Source: Roseobacter weihaiensis | Lineage (GTDB): Bacteria > Pseudomonadota > Alphaproteobacteria > Rhodobacterales > Rhodobacteraceae | Length of the DNA stretch: 64,000 bases | Assembly (NCBI RefSeq): GCF_020622345.1 | Contig: NZ_JACNMO010000006.1 | Coordinates: 172,948 to 236,947, forward strand | Direction: 5' to 3' | Shown here: one piece after another, positions 19,556 through 28,044 of the stretch | How positions within the stretch are numbered: the first letter of the stretch is position 1 | Layout: every line of letters begins with the position of its first letter | Translations under genes and position numbers: made by a program | The notes under the pieces: generated by a model | What the model was told of the DNA's origin: nothing | Seen by the model: the letters and a program-made list of their open reading frames with translations, nothing else | The model's database searches: none

Positions 19556-20158
19556 ATGGCGCATTTGAGCGTTGCGGGCTTTGAAATCTACAAAGGATAC
19601 CTCGATTCGGGTGCTCAGGACCGATTGGTGACCGCTGTGCGCGATGTGGTGCGCGATGCGCCGCTGGTGCGGCCTGTCACGCCGCGCGGCCAGCCGATGT
19701 CGGTGCAGATGACCGCTGCGGGTCAATACGGCTGGATCACCGACCGGCAGGGCTACCGTTATGCCTCCAAACATCCACGGGGAACGCCTTGGCCTGCGAT
19801 ACCGGAGCCTGTGCTGGCGGTTTGGCGCGCCTTGAGCGGGGTCGACCGTCACCCCGAGTGCTGCCTGGTCAATTTCTACGGCGAAGGCGCCCGCATGAGC
19901 CTGCATCAGGATCGGGACGAGGCCAGTTATGACTGGCCGGTGCTGTCGATCTCGCTGGGGGATGATGGCCTGTTCCGGATGGGAGGGGCTATGCGCGGGG
20001 GTAAAACGCAATCGGTCTGGCTGCATTCGGGGGATGTGGTGGTGATGGGAGGGGATGCACGTCTGGCCCATCATGGCGTGGACCGGATCAGGTTCGGCTC
20101 TTGCTCTCTTTTGGAAAACGGTGGACGCCTTAATCTCACCTTGAGGGTGGTGACATGA
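19556..20158 (+). CDS. alkB: AlkB-type alpha-ketoglutarate-dependent DNA dealkylase
   Basis: Fe(II)/2-oxoglutarate dioxygenase that reverses N-alkyl damage on DNA or RNA bases. It has 200 residues. Iron ligands are His117 and Asp119 (HQDRDE) and His173 (ARLAHHGV). The 2-oxoglutarate-binding arginines are Arg191 and Arg197 in RLNLTLR. The substrate loop GQYGWITDRQGYRY matches bacterial AlkB. It is divergent from dnaK across 207 bases and converges on the rhamnosyltransferase-like gene. No ada gene is adjacent, so an Ada-controlled unit is not evident. Confidence 0.93.
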   Translation: MAHLSVAGFEIYKGYLDSGAQDRLVTAVRDVVRDAPLVRPVTPRGQPMSVQMTAAGQYGWITDRQGYRYASKHPRGTPWPAIPEPVLAVWRALSGVDRHPECCLVNFYGEGARMSLHQDRDEASYDWPVLSISLGDDGLFRMGGAMRGGKTQSVWLHSGDVVVMGGDARLAHHGVDRIRFGSCSLLENGGRLNLTLRVVT

Positions 20159-20192
20159 GCCCTTGCGCTTTTGGCCAAACGTCTGCTGTCGG

Positions 20193-21098
20193 TCAGATGA
20201 ATCCGTAGGCATCGGCCAAGGCCACCGGATCACGCGTTGCTGCAAGATGCGCCCTCAGTTCCGACCCGGTGCTATGGGCAAAAGCCCGGCCGATCGCTGC
20301 GTCAACGTCCGGTGCGACGATCTGTCCTGCGGCCAATGCGGGATTGTTGCGCAAGACCCGCGCAACACCCGGACTTGTAACGCCGATATCATGCACGATG
20401 GTGTCATAGCCCTTGGTGTTGTTCACGGCATGCAAGGTGACCTGAAAGGCATGAAAAGTAGGGTCGACAAAGCTTGGCTGACGTTTGCCGACCTGTCTGT
20501 GCTGGACCTGAAAAGGGTTGCGGACATAGCTTTCGCCCACGACAAAAGCCAAGCCCGCAGCGACATAGGATTTGAAGTATTCCGCATGTTTGGGCACGCC
20601 GTCATGAAAGAAAGCCAGCACCCCTTTCGGAAAGGAAATCGCGGTGCCTGCATCCGGGTTGCCGCTTTTTGTCAGGTGCCTGAGGCGGCCGATGTAGTCG
20701 CTGGCCAGAGCATCATCATCGTCGATCCTGAAATGGACGGCCTTTTCTGAATCCTCAATCGACGCCCGAAGCGTGGGCCGCAGGGCGCGCCCGATATCCC
20801 GTTCGGTCGTGCTGAGGATGCGCATGTTTGCAGTGCCTGCGATCCGCCGCTCCAGCCTGTCGCGATAGGTTTGAGGCAGTTCGTCGGAGATCAGTATCAC
20901 AAGCTCGAAATCCGGATCGGTCTGCGCCTGCATCGCGGGCAGCATCACCTTTTCAAACAGGTGGAACCGGATGGCCATGCGGTGCGGATGCCAAAGAATG
21001 CTTTGTGCCGCTTCAATGTCCGAGATCGCCCGACCGGTGTCAGAAATGCCGAACCAAGAAAACCTGCAATGTCCAATGATCTTCATTTGTTGCGACAT
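20193..21098 (-). CDS. Putative rhamnosyltransferase-type glycosyltransferase
   Basis: 301 residues matching the putative rhamnosyl transferase family, seen in FELVILISDELPQTYRDRL and the acidic nucleotide-sugar/metal motif RIDDDDALASDY (Asp126-129), with SFPKGVLAFFHDG following. It has no signal peptide or membrane segment, so it is cytoplasmic. It lies 41 bases after an ABC-2 exporter permease on the same strand, which suggests a shared transcript for a surface polysaccharide. The donor sugar is not proven; the name comes from the family. Confidence 0.8.
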   Translation of the reverse strand: MSQQMKIIGHCRFSWFGISDTGRAISDIEAAQSILWHPHRMAIRFHLFEKVMLPAMQAQTDPDFELVILISDELPQTYRDRLERRIAGTANMRILSTTERDIGRALRPTLRASIEDSEKAVHFRIDDDDALASDYIGRLRHLTKSGNPDAGTAISFPKGVLAFFHDGVPKHAEYFKSYVAAGLAFVVGESYVRNPFQVQHRQVGKRQPSFVDPTFHAFQVTLHAVNNTKGYDTIVHDIGVTSPGVARVLRNNPALAAGQIVAPDVDAAIGRAFAHSTGSELRAHLAATRDPVALADAYGFI

Positions 21099-21139
21099 GT
21101 CTCTGCCTGGTGGCGAAGGGGGCGTTCAGCCGCACGCAC

Positions 21140-21964
21140 CTAGCGTCTGGCACCCCAGCTGATTGACGCATGACGCCGGGTGTAGAATTCCCCCATGAGA
21201 CCCAGCATCAACAGAACAAGACCGACCCAAACCGCATAATGCCAGTCGGTATAGCGCGGATTGTAGTTGATAAAGATAAACCCGCGGGCCTGATCGATAC
21301 AGTGAAACAGCGGATTCCAGTCAAACATCGCCAGCATGAAGCTCGGCAGCGTGTTTGCAACGAACATCTTGCCGGAGGCGATCATGTTGGCGCGCTGATA
21401 GATCGTCGTGAAAATGCTGACGAACTGTGGAAACCAGGGTTTGACTGCCAGCAAAACCACCCCCAAGGCGACCCCGCCGAACCACGACAGCAGCAGCATG
21501 CCAAAGGCGGCAAAGGGTTCTTCGATCACGATGGGCTGAAAGGCGACATGGTAGACAAACAGGATAATCGCGAGCGAGAGCACCTGTATGTAAAGCGCCC
21601 CAACCGCAGCCGAGGCGATTGCGATGACCGTATTCATTGGCGCGTGTTGCATCATCGGGCTGGCGGGTCCCTCTGATCCAACCACGGCACCCAGTGCCTT
21701 GGTGTGGGTCAGAAAGATGAAAATGCCTGACATGATATAGAGCAGGAAGTCACCCCGGATCGCCGCGCCGCGCAGGCCGAGAAGCGAAAACATGATGTAG
21801 AAGGCAGCCACAAAGATCACCGCCTGCAGCAGGTTGATCCCGATGGCCAGAAACGCGTTGTTGTGGGTCTTGCGCACGGATCGCACCACGGAATGGTAGA
21901 TCAGCACAAAGATGGTCAGCGCTGAGCTGACCCTGCCTTGTCGTATGCGTGTTGCCTGAAACAT
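21140..21964 (-). CDS. ABC-2 type polysaccharide exporter permease (KpsM-like)
   Basis: 274-residue inner-membrane protein with about six hydrophobic segments, of the capsule/O-antigen exporter permease type (KpsM/Wzm). The pattern ALYIQVLSLAIILFVYHVAF, the periplasmic NPLFHCIDQARGFIF and the final TDWHYAVWVGLVLLMLGL are typical. It would move a lipid-linked polysaccharide across the inner membrane with an ATPase partner. No KpsT/Wzt ATPase gene is beside it; the only ABC ATPase in the window is LptB. It is divergent from cysQ. Confidence 0.82.
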   Translation of the reverse strand: MFQATRIRQGRVSSALTIFVLIYHSVVRSVRKTHNNAFLAIGINLLQAVIFVAAFYIMFSLLGLRGAAIRGDFLLYIMSGIFIFLTHTKALGAVVGSEGPASPMMQHAPMNTVIAIASAAVGALYIQVLSLAIILFVYHVAFQPIVIEEPFAAFGMLLLSWFGGVALGVVLLAVKPWFPQFVSIFTTIYQRANMIASGKMFVANTLPSFMLAMFDWNPLFHCIDQARGFIFINYNPRYTDWHYAVWVGLVLLMLGLMGEFYTRRHASISWGARR

Positions 21965-22080
21965 GACTGCCGCGCCCTGAGATCGTGGTCACTTTTGCAT
22001 GGAATTCTTGCTGTTCCGTTACGCAGGCACCATAAGGGGCAACGATGGCATAATCAATAAACGTGGCACAGGCTGATATA

Positions 22081-22881
22081 ATGTTTAATTACAAACACCT
22101 GACAGCAGAGATGCGCAAGCTCTCCCTTCAGGCAGGCGCAAAAATCATGGAGATTTACGCCGCGGATGATTTTGACGTCAAAGTCAAATCCGATGACAGC
22201 CCGGTGACGGCTGCCGATGAAGCGGCGGATGCGATCATTTCAGCGGGGCTTCGGGCGGCGTTTCCGGACATCATGCTCGTGACCGAAGAGCAGGCCGCCA
22301 CACATCAGACCTCCGGCAGTACCTTTCTGATTGTCGACCCGCTGGATGGCACCAAGGAGTTCATTCAGCGCCGGGGCGATTTCACGGTAAACATCGCCCT
22401 TGTCGAAGACGGCACCCCCACCCGTGGTGTTGTCTACGCGCCTGCGCGCGGCAGGATGTTTTTTACCGATGAGACCGGCCAGTCGGTCGAGGAGACGGGC
22501 GCACTGTCACCGGATCAGATCGGGCCGGTGACGCCGATCTCTGTCTCTAACCCGGATAACAGCGCTTTGATGGTTGTGGCCTCCAAATCGCACCGCGATC
22601 AGGCGACGGATGACTACATCAACCTCTACAACGTCCGCGATATGAAAAGCGCCGGCAGTTCGTTGAAATTCTGTCTGGTGGCCACGGGCGAGGCGGATCT
22701 CTACCCACGGCTGGGCCGCACGATGGAGTGGGACACCGCCGCAGGTCATGCGGTGCTCAAGGGCGCGGGCGGTGATGTGGTGCGGTTTGATGACCTCAGC
22801 CCGCTGACCTATGGCAAGGCTGACTATGCCAATCCGTTTTTCATCGCCTATGCGCCGGGCGTCTACCTTCAGGAAAGCTGA
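22081..22881 (+). CDS. cysQ: 3'(2'),5'-bisphosphate nucleotidase CysQ
   Basis: Inositol-monophosphatase-fold enzyme that converts PAP (left after sulfation or sulfate reduction) to AMP. Metal-binding motifs: EE at residues 69-70, DPLDGT at 86-91 and WDTAAGHAV near the C-terminus. It has 266 residues from ATG 22081; an in-frame GTG at 22063 would add six residues and is equally weak in ribosome binding. The stop overlaps the kdsB ATG (ATGA). Its presence fits the sulfotransferase 7 kb away, which would generate PAP. Confidence 0.9.
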   Translation: MFNYKHLTAEMRKLSLQAGAKIMEIYAADDFDVKVKSDDSPVTAADEAADAIISAGLRAAFPDIMLVTEEQAATHQTSGSTFLIVDPLDGTKEFIQRRGDFTVNIALVEDGTPTRGVVYAPARGRMFFTDETGQSVEETGALSPDQIGPVTPISVSNPDNSALMVVASKSHRDQATDDYINLYNVRDMKSAGSSLKFCLVATGEADLYPRLGRTMEWDTAAGHAVLKGAGGDVVRFDDLSPLTYGKADYANPFFIAYAPGVYLQES

Positions 22882-23681
22882 TGTCCGTTCTGATTGCGAT
22901 CCCGGCGCGTTTTGCGTCCAGCCGGTATCCGGGCAAACCCCTGGCCGGGTTGCGCGGTGCCTCTGGCGAGACCCGCAGCCTGATCGAGCGCAGCTGGCGA
23001 GCGGCACTCTCGGTGGCGGGCATAGATCGGGTCATCGTCGCGACCGATGATACCCGCATAAAACAAGCCGCCGAAGCTTTCGGAGCGGAGGTGGTGATGA
23101 CATCACCGGACTGCGTTAACGGCACGGAGCGTTGCGCCCAGGCGCATGCGCTTCTGGGCGGCGGTTTTGATATTGTCGTGAACCTGCAGGGGGATGCGCC
23201 CCTCACGCCGGCGTGGTTCATCGAGGATCTGGTCGCCGGGCTGCGTGCCGCGCCGCAGGCAGAGATTGCGACCCCTGTGTTGCGCTGCGATGGTGCGACG
23301 CTGAACGGCTTTCTGGAGGACCGCAAGGCGGGTCGCGTCGGCGGCACCACGGCAGTCTTTGATCGGCACAATCACGCGCTCTATTTTTCAAAGCAAGTGA
23401 TACCGTTTACGTCACAGACTTATGGGGCCGAGGTTGAAACACCCGTATTCCACCATGTGGGCATATATGCCTGTCGCCCCGCGGCGCTGGCCGCCTATCC
23501 GGACTGGCCGATTGGCCCGCTCGAACAGCTGGAGGGGCTCGAACAGCTGCGTTTCATGGAAAACGGACGTTCCGTTCTCTGTGTCGAAGTGGAGGCCAGG
23601 GGGCGCCAGTTCTGGGAGCTCAACAATCCCGAAGATGTGCCCAAAATTGAAAAGATGATGATTGAAATGGCGCTCGACTGA
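22881..23681 (+). CDS. kdsB: 3-deoxy-manno-octulosonate cytidylyltransferase
   Basis: Activates Kdo to CMP-Kdo for lipopolysaccharide or capsule linkers. It has 266 residues. The N-terminus IPARFASSRYPGKPLA is the nucleotide-binding signature; VVNLQGDAPL, VFHHVGIYACR and the ending region LEQLRFMENG are family hallmarks. NLQGDAP in place of the usual NvQGDEP is a variant. It is translationally coupled to cysQ by a one-base overlap. Together with kdsD at 34359-35321 it covers two Kdo steps; kdsA and kdsC are not in the window. Confidence 0.93.
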   Translation: MSVLIAIPARFASSRYPGKPLAGLRGASGETRSLIERSWRAALSVAGIDRVIVATDDTRIKQAAEAFGAEVVMTSPDCVNGTERCAQAHALLGGGFDIVVNLQGDAPLTPAWFIEDLVAGLRAAPQAEIATPVLRCDGATLNGFLEDRKAGRVGGTTAVFDRHNHALYFSKQVIPFTSQTYGAEVETPVFHHVGIYACRPAALAAYPDWPIGPLEQLEGLEQLRFMENGRSVLCVEVEARGRQFWELNNPEDVPKIEKMMIEMALD

Positions 23682-23717
23682 TTCCAGAGCGAAATTCCAC
23701 CGATGGTTGTGACGTTC

Positions 23718-23737
23718 TATGGTAAAAGTTTACCATA
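23718..23737. repeat. Perfect 20-bp palindrome between kdsB and galU
   Basis: Arms TATGGTAAA (23718-23726) and TTTACCATA (23729-23737) around AG. It sits in a 222-base AT-rich gap, 36 bases after the kdsB stop and 167 before galU. Size and symmetry fit an operator for a dimeric regulator; the lack of a T-run argues against a terminator. The regulator is unknown. Confidence 0.6.
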
Positions 23738-23903
23738 TGATCTATTTTCTGAAACATAAGCAGTATTGTTTCATACAAACGCTTTAATTGTGCTCGACAA
23801 TCGCTTTATTCCCGCGCGATGCAAAACCGTGGGAACGGTGAGTCGATGGAACCGAAACAGAAATCGCGTCGTTTGTACGTAATTGAAATATGAGGGCGGT
23901 TTA

Positions 23904-24797
23904 ATGACACGCAAGGTTACAAAAGCGATCTTTCCTGTCGCTGGCATGGGCACACGGTTTTTACCGGCAACCAAGTCAGTTCCAAAGGAAATCATGACAC
24001 TCGTGGATCGTCCCTTGATCCAATACGCCATCGACGAGGCGCGTGCAGCAGGGATCAAAGAGTTCATTTTCGTCACGTCGCGCGGCAAAGGGGCGTTGGA
24101 AGACTACTTTGACCACGCGCCGCAGCTTGAGCAGTCTTTACGCCAGAAAGGCAAGACGGACCTGCTCGAAGTGCTTGAGAACACTAACATGGATAGCGGT
24201 GCGATTGCCTATATCCGCCAGCACAAGGCGCTGGGGCTGGGCCATGCGGTCTGGTGCGCGCGGCGGCTGATCGCGGATGAACCTTTTGCCGTGATTCTGC
24301 CGGATGATGTGATCGCGGGCGACAAGCCCTGCCTGCAGCAGATGGTCGAAGCCTATGAGGAAACCGGCGGCAACATGGTTGCCGCGATGGAGGTGGCGCC
24401 GGACAAGGCGTCGTCTTACGGGGTGCTGGATATCGAGAATGACATGGGGTCGATGGTCCGCGTCAAAGGTATGGTCGAAAAACCCAAAGCGGAGGAGGCG
24501 CCCTCAAACCTCGCCGTCATCGGCCGCTACATTCTGGCCCCGAGCGTTCTTGATCATCTGAACGATATGAAGACCGGCGCGGGCGGTGAAATTCAACTGA
24601 CCGACGCCATCGCGAAAGAGCTCGGCAGTGACCACGGCGTCTACGGCTACCGGTTCCAGGGTCAGCGTTTTGACTGCGGGTCAAAGTCCGGATTTCTGCA
24701 GGCGACAGTGGCCTTCGGTCTGGCCCGTGACGATTTGCGCGACGATCTGTCGGCCTATCTGCATGACATTGTGGGTATGGGCAAAGCCGCCGAATAA
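23904..24797 (+). CDS. galU: UTP-glucose-1-phosphate uridylyltransferase
   Basis: Makes UDP-glucose for polysaccharides. It has 297 residues. The nucleotide-binding signature is GMGTRFLPATKSVPKE at 14-29, and GLGHAVWCAR is the second hallmark. The start is ATG 23904 with GAGGG seven bases upstream; an in-frame TTG at 23883 is unlikely. galE follows 20 bases later and the glycosyltransferase genes after it, forming a UDP-sugar supply and use unit. The AT-rich gap upstream holds a palindrome. Confidence 0.96.
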   Translation: MTRKVTKAIFPVAGMGTRFLPATKSVPKEIMTLVDRPLIQYAIDEARAAGIKEFIFVTSRGKGALEDYFDHAPQLEQSLRQKGKTDLLEVLENTNMDSGAIAYIRQHKALGLGHAVWCARRLIADEPFAVILPDDVIAGDKPCLQQMVEAYEETGGNMVAAMEVAPDKASSYGVLDIENDMGSMVRVKGMVEKPKAEEAPSNLAVIGRYILAPSVLDHLNDMKTGAGGEIQLTDAIAKELGSDHGVYGYRFQGQRFDCGSKSGFLQATVAFGLARDDLRDDLSAYLHDIVGMGKAAE

Positions 24798-24817
24798 CCT
24801 CAGCAAAGGGTTGCCGA

Positions 24818-25801
24818 GTGAAGACAGTTCTCGTTACGGGCGGTGCGGGCTACATCGGCTCGCACGCCTGCAAGGCGCTCAAGGCCGCCGGATATCACCC
24901 CGTGACCTTCGACAACCTCGTGACCGGCTGGCAGCAGGCGGTCAAGTTCGGCCCGTTCGAACAGGGTGATCTGCTGGACAGGGCGCGGCTGGACGCGGTT
25001 TTTGCCGCGCATCAACCGGTCGCGGTGATGCATTTTGCAGCACTCAGCCAGGTGGGCGAGAGCATGCAGGACCCAGGACGCTACTGGCGCAACAACGTGA
25101 CCGGATCGCTGACCCTGATCGAGGCGGCGGTGGCGGCGGGCTGTCCGCATTTCGTGTTCTCCTCGACCTGTGCGACCTACGGCGAACAGGATAACGTGGT
25201 TCTCGACGAAGAGAGTGCCCAGCTTCCCATCAACGCCTATGGTGCGAGCAAACGGGCCATCGAAGAGATCCTGCGGGATTTCGAAGCCGCTTTCGGTCTG
25301 CGGCATGTGATCTTTCGGTATTTCAACGTGGCGGGCGCCGATCCGCAAGGTGAGGTCGGCGAATTCCACCGGCCGGAGACGCACCTGATCCCCGTGCTTC
25401 TCGATGCCATCGACGGCAAGCGGGACGGGCTGACAATCCACGGGACCGACTATGAGACGCCGGACGGGACCTGTATCCGGGATTACGTGCATGTTTGTGA
25501 TCTGGTGGATGCCCATGTGCTGGGGCTCAAATGGCTCGAAGAGGGCAAGGCCAGCCGGGTGTTCAACCTGGGCACGGGGCAGGGGTTTTCCGTCCGCGAG
25601 GTGATGGATCACAGCCGGACCGTGACCAATCGCGAGGTGCCTTTTACCGAAGGTCCGCGGCGCGAAGGCGATTGCACCAAGCTGGTGTCCGGATCGACAC
25701 GCGCCGCAACCGAGCTGGGCTGGCAGCCCCACCGGTCGACCCTGTCGGATATGATCGCGGATGCATGGCGCTGGCATCAAAACGGGCATTATGACAGATA
25801 A
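24818..25801 (+). CDS. galE: UDP-glucose 4-epimerase
   Basis: Interconverts UDP-glucose and UDP-galactose. It has 327 residues. NAD-binding GGAGYIG is at 8-14, the catalytic Tyr141/Lys145 pair lies in NAYGASK, and SSTCATYGE carries the catalytic Ser/Thr. GTG start at 24818 with AAAGGG upstream. Immediately downstream are two family 2 glycosyltransferases, a GT14-type enzyme and a sulfotransferase, so the likely purpose is glycan synthesis rather than galactose catabolism. Confidence 0.96.
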   Translation: MKTVLVTGGAGYIGSHACKALKAAGYHPVTFDNLVTGWQQAVKFGPFEQGDLLDRARLDAVFAAHQPVAVMHFAALSQVGESMQDPGRYWRNNVTGSLTLIEAAVAAGCPHFVFSSTCATYGEQDNVVLDEESAQLPINAYGASKRAIEEILRDFEAAFGLRHVIFRYFNVAGADPQGEVGEFHRPETHLIPVLLDAIDGKRDGLTIHGTDYETPDGTCIRDYVHVCDLVDAHVLGLKWLEEGKASRVFNLGTGQGFSVREVMDHSRTVTNREVPFTEGPRREGDCTKLVSGSTRAATELGWQPHRSTLSDMIADAWRWHQNGHYDR

Positions 25802-25818
25802 GACCTCGGGGAGCCTTC

Positions 25819-26865
25819 GTGGCTCAGGTCAGAGAACAGCCGATGTCTTATCCGCATCATGGACCTATTGCGCGCTACAAGCTGCGCCTGCACCGCAAGC
25901 GGCTGCTTTTGCGGGCGGGTCTCAAACGGCGTGAACTAGAGCCTCTTTCGCGCAAAACAGGCTCTATCAAGGCCAAAGATGTCCTGCTCTTTGCGACAGT
26001 GCGGAATGAAATGGACCGTCTGCCGTATTTTCTGGCGCATTATCGGCGGCTCGGGGTGGGTCATTTCCTGATTGTCGAGAACAGCAGTACCGATGGCACG
26101 GATGCTTACCTGGCCGAGCAGTCGGATGTGTCTTTGTGGCGCGCGACTGACAGCTACAAGGCGTCACGCTTCGGGATGGACTGGTTGACCTGTTTGCTCT
26201 GGCGCTACGGGTCCGGACACTGGTGTGTGACGGTCGATGCGGACGAACTGCTGATCTACCCAGACTGGGAAGCGCGCAATCTGCATGTTCTGACCGAATG
26301 GCTGGACGCCAATGGGATGCCGGCGCTGGGTGCCCTGATGCTCGACCTCTATCCAAAAGGGCCTGTCGCGGCGCAGAAATATCAGCCCGGTCAAGATCCG
26401 ACAGAGGTGCTTGGCTGGTTTGACGCCTATGGGTACTGGGCGCAGCTTCAGCAGAAGATGAGCAACCTATGGTTGCAAGGGGGCGTGCGGGCACGGCATT
26501 TTTTCCCCAGTGATCCAAGGCGCGCACCAACGCTGAACAAGATACCGCTGGTGCGATGGGATCGTGCCTATGTCTATGTCAATTCAACTCATAACGCGCT
26601 GCCGCCCCGGCTCAATCGTATCTACGACGGGAGTCCTGTCGACAGGCCGACAGGGGTCCTGCTGCATACCAAATTCCTGCCGGACGCCGCTGACCGCGCG
26701 GCATCCGAAAAGGCCCGCGGCGAGCATTTTGCCAATGCCAGTCTCTATGATGACTACTACGACTGCCTGGCAAAAAACCCCGATCTGTGGTGTGCCACAT
26801 CCGAGCCCTACGAGGGGTGGGAACAGCTTGTCCGGTTGCGGCTGATGTTTCGAGGGGCATGGTAA
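25819..26865 (+). CDS. Glycosyltransferase family 2 protein (first of a paralogous pair)
   Basis: 348 residues with a GT2-like domain: FATVRNEMDRLPYFLAHYR at 58-76, GHFLIVENSSTDGT at 81-94 and the metal motif VDADE at 139-143. Then come MLDLYPKGPV, WLQGGVRARHFF and NKIPLVRW, found also in the next gene. No membrane segment. GTG 25819 is chosen because GGGGAG lies five bases upstream; ATG 25843 is an alternative that would drop eight residues. It starts 18 bases after galE. Acceptor and donor are unknown. Confidence 0.85.
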   Translation: MAQVREQPMSYPHHGPIARYKLRLHRKRLLLRAGLKRRELEPLSRKTGSIKAKDVLLFATVRNEMDRLPYFLAHYRRLGVGHFLIVENSSTDGTDAYLAEQSDVSLWRATDSYKASRFGMDWLTCLLWRYGSGHWCVTVDADELLIYPDWEARNLHVLTEWLDANGMPALGALMLDLYPKGPVAAQKYQPGQDPTEVLGWFDAYGYWAQLQQKMSNLWLQGGVRARHFFPSDPRRAPTLNKIPLVRWDRAYVYVNSTHNALPPRLNRIYDGSPVDRPTGVLLHTKFLPDAADRAASEKARGEHFANASLYDDYYDCLAKNPDLWCATSEPYEGWEQLVRLRLMFRGAW

Positions 26866-27033
26866 GCCGGTGATCCAGGATTGAGCTGCTTTCCTGACGA
26901 TAATCTGTTGCGGAAAAGCCCCTTTTTGAGCAATAAAATATAAAGAAGTCTCGCGTAAACAGACGTCATAGAAGTCGGCCAATGGAGGTGCTAACACCTT
27001 CGGTTATCTGGCGGTGGTAAAAAGGACAGACGC

Positions 27034-28044
27034 TTGGGTATTCTGGGGTCTTACCGGATGCGGTGGGCGCGCAAGCGTCTTCGCTATCGAGCCCAGACCA
27101 AACGTCACCAACTGCGGGTCATCTCTGATCGAACGGGTCAGATCAGACCGGGCGATATCTTGCTTTTTTCCACCCAGCGGAACGAAAAAATCCGTCTGCC
27201 GTTCTTTCTCGACTACTACCGGGATCTTGGTGTCACGCATTTTCTGTTTGTCGACAACGACAGCACAGATGGCTCTGCGGAGTATCTGGCCGCGCAGTCC
27301 GATACCTCTGTCTGGCACACGCGGGCGAGCTACAAGAACGCGCGCTACGGGGTTGATTGGCTCAACCATTTGCAGAGTTTCTATGGCCATGGTCACTGGT
27401 GCCTCGTGGTCGACCCGGATGAGTTCTTTGTCTACCCGTTCTGCGACACGCGTCCGCTTCATGCCCTGACCGAATGGCTGGATTGCAGCTCGATCCGGGC
27501 GTTCAGTGCGATGCTGCTGGATATGTATCCCAAGGGTCGGCTTGAGGATCAGCCGTATCAGTCGGGGATGAACCCCATGGACATTGCCTGCTGGTTCGAC
27601 GGCGGCAACTACACGATAGAGCGGAACCCAAAATACTGGAACCTGTGGATTCAAGGGGGACCGCGCGCGCGGGTTTTTTTCGCCAAGGAGCCTGAACGCG
27701 CCCCCGCGCTCAATAAAATTCCGCTGGTGAAGTGGGACAGGCGATACGCTTATGTGAATTCCACCCACATGCTGCTGCCGCGCGGTCTGAACCTCGTCTA
27801 TGACCAATCGAACGGTGAGAAAGCCTCGGGCGTGCTTTTGCACGCCAAGTTTCTCGATACATTTGCGAGCAAAGCCGCAGAGGAGATAACCCGCAAGCAG
27901 CACTACGCGGAAAGCTATGAGTATCGTGCCTATGCGGAACGCCATGGCGCGGACACCCAGCTTTGGTGCAACTGGTCTGAGAAATACATCAACTGGCGGC
28001 AACTGGAAATTCTCGGCCTGATGTCCAAGGGGAACTGGGCATGA
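27034..28044 (+). CDS. Glycosyltransferase family 2 protein (second of the pair)
   Basis: 336 residues, clearly paralogous to the preceding gene along the full length: FSTQRNEKIRLPFFLDYYR, HFLFVDNDSTDG, metal motif VDPDE at 126-130, MLDMYPKGR, LWIQGGPRARVFF and NKIPLVKWD. The start is a TTG at 27034 with AAGGAC eight bases upstream; ATG 27058 is possible, but the residues before it resemble the paralogue's N-terminus. The stop overlaps the next gene by four bases. Probably sequential sugar transfers with different specificity. Confidence 0.85.
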   Translation: MGILGSYRMRWARKRLRYRAQTKRHQLRVISDRTGQIRPGDILLFSTQRNEKIRLPFFLDYYRDLGVTHFLFVDNDSTDGSAEYLAAQSDTSVWHTRASYKNARYGVDWLNHLQSFYGHGHWCLVVDPDEFFVYPFCDTRPLHALTEWLDCSSIRAFSAMLLDMYPKGRLEDQPYQSGMNPMDIACWFDGGNYTIERNPKYWNLWIQGGPRARVFFAKEPERAPALNKIPLVKWDRRYAYVNSTHMLLPRGLNLVYDQSNGEKASGVLLHAKFLDTFASKAAEEITRKQHYAESYEYRAYAERHGADTQLWCNWSEKYINWRQLEILGLMSKGNWA

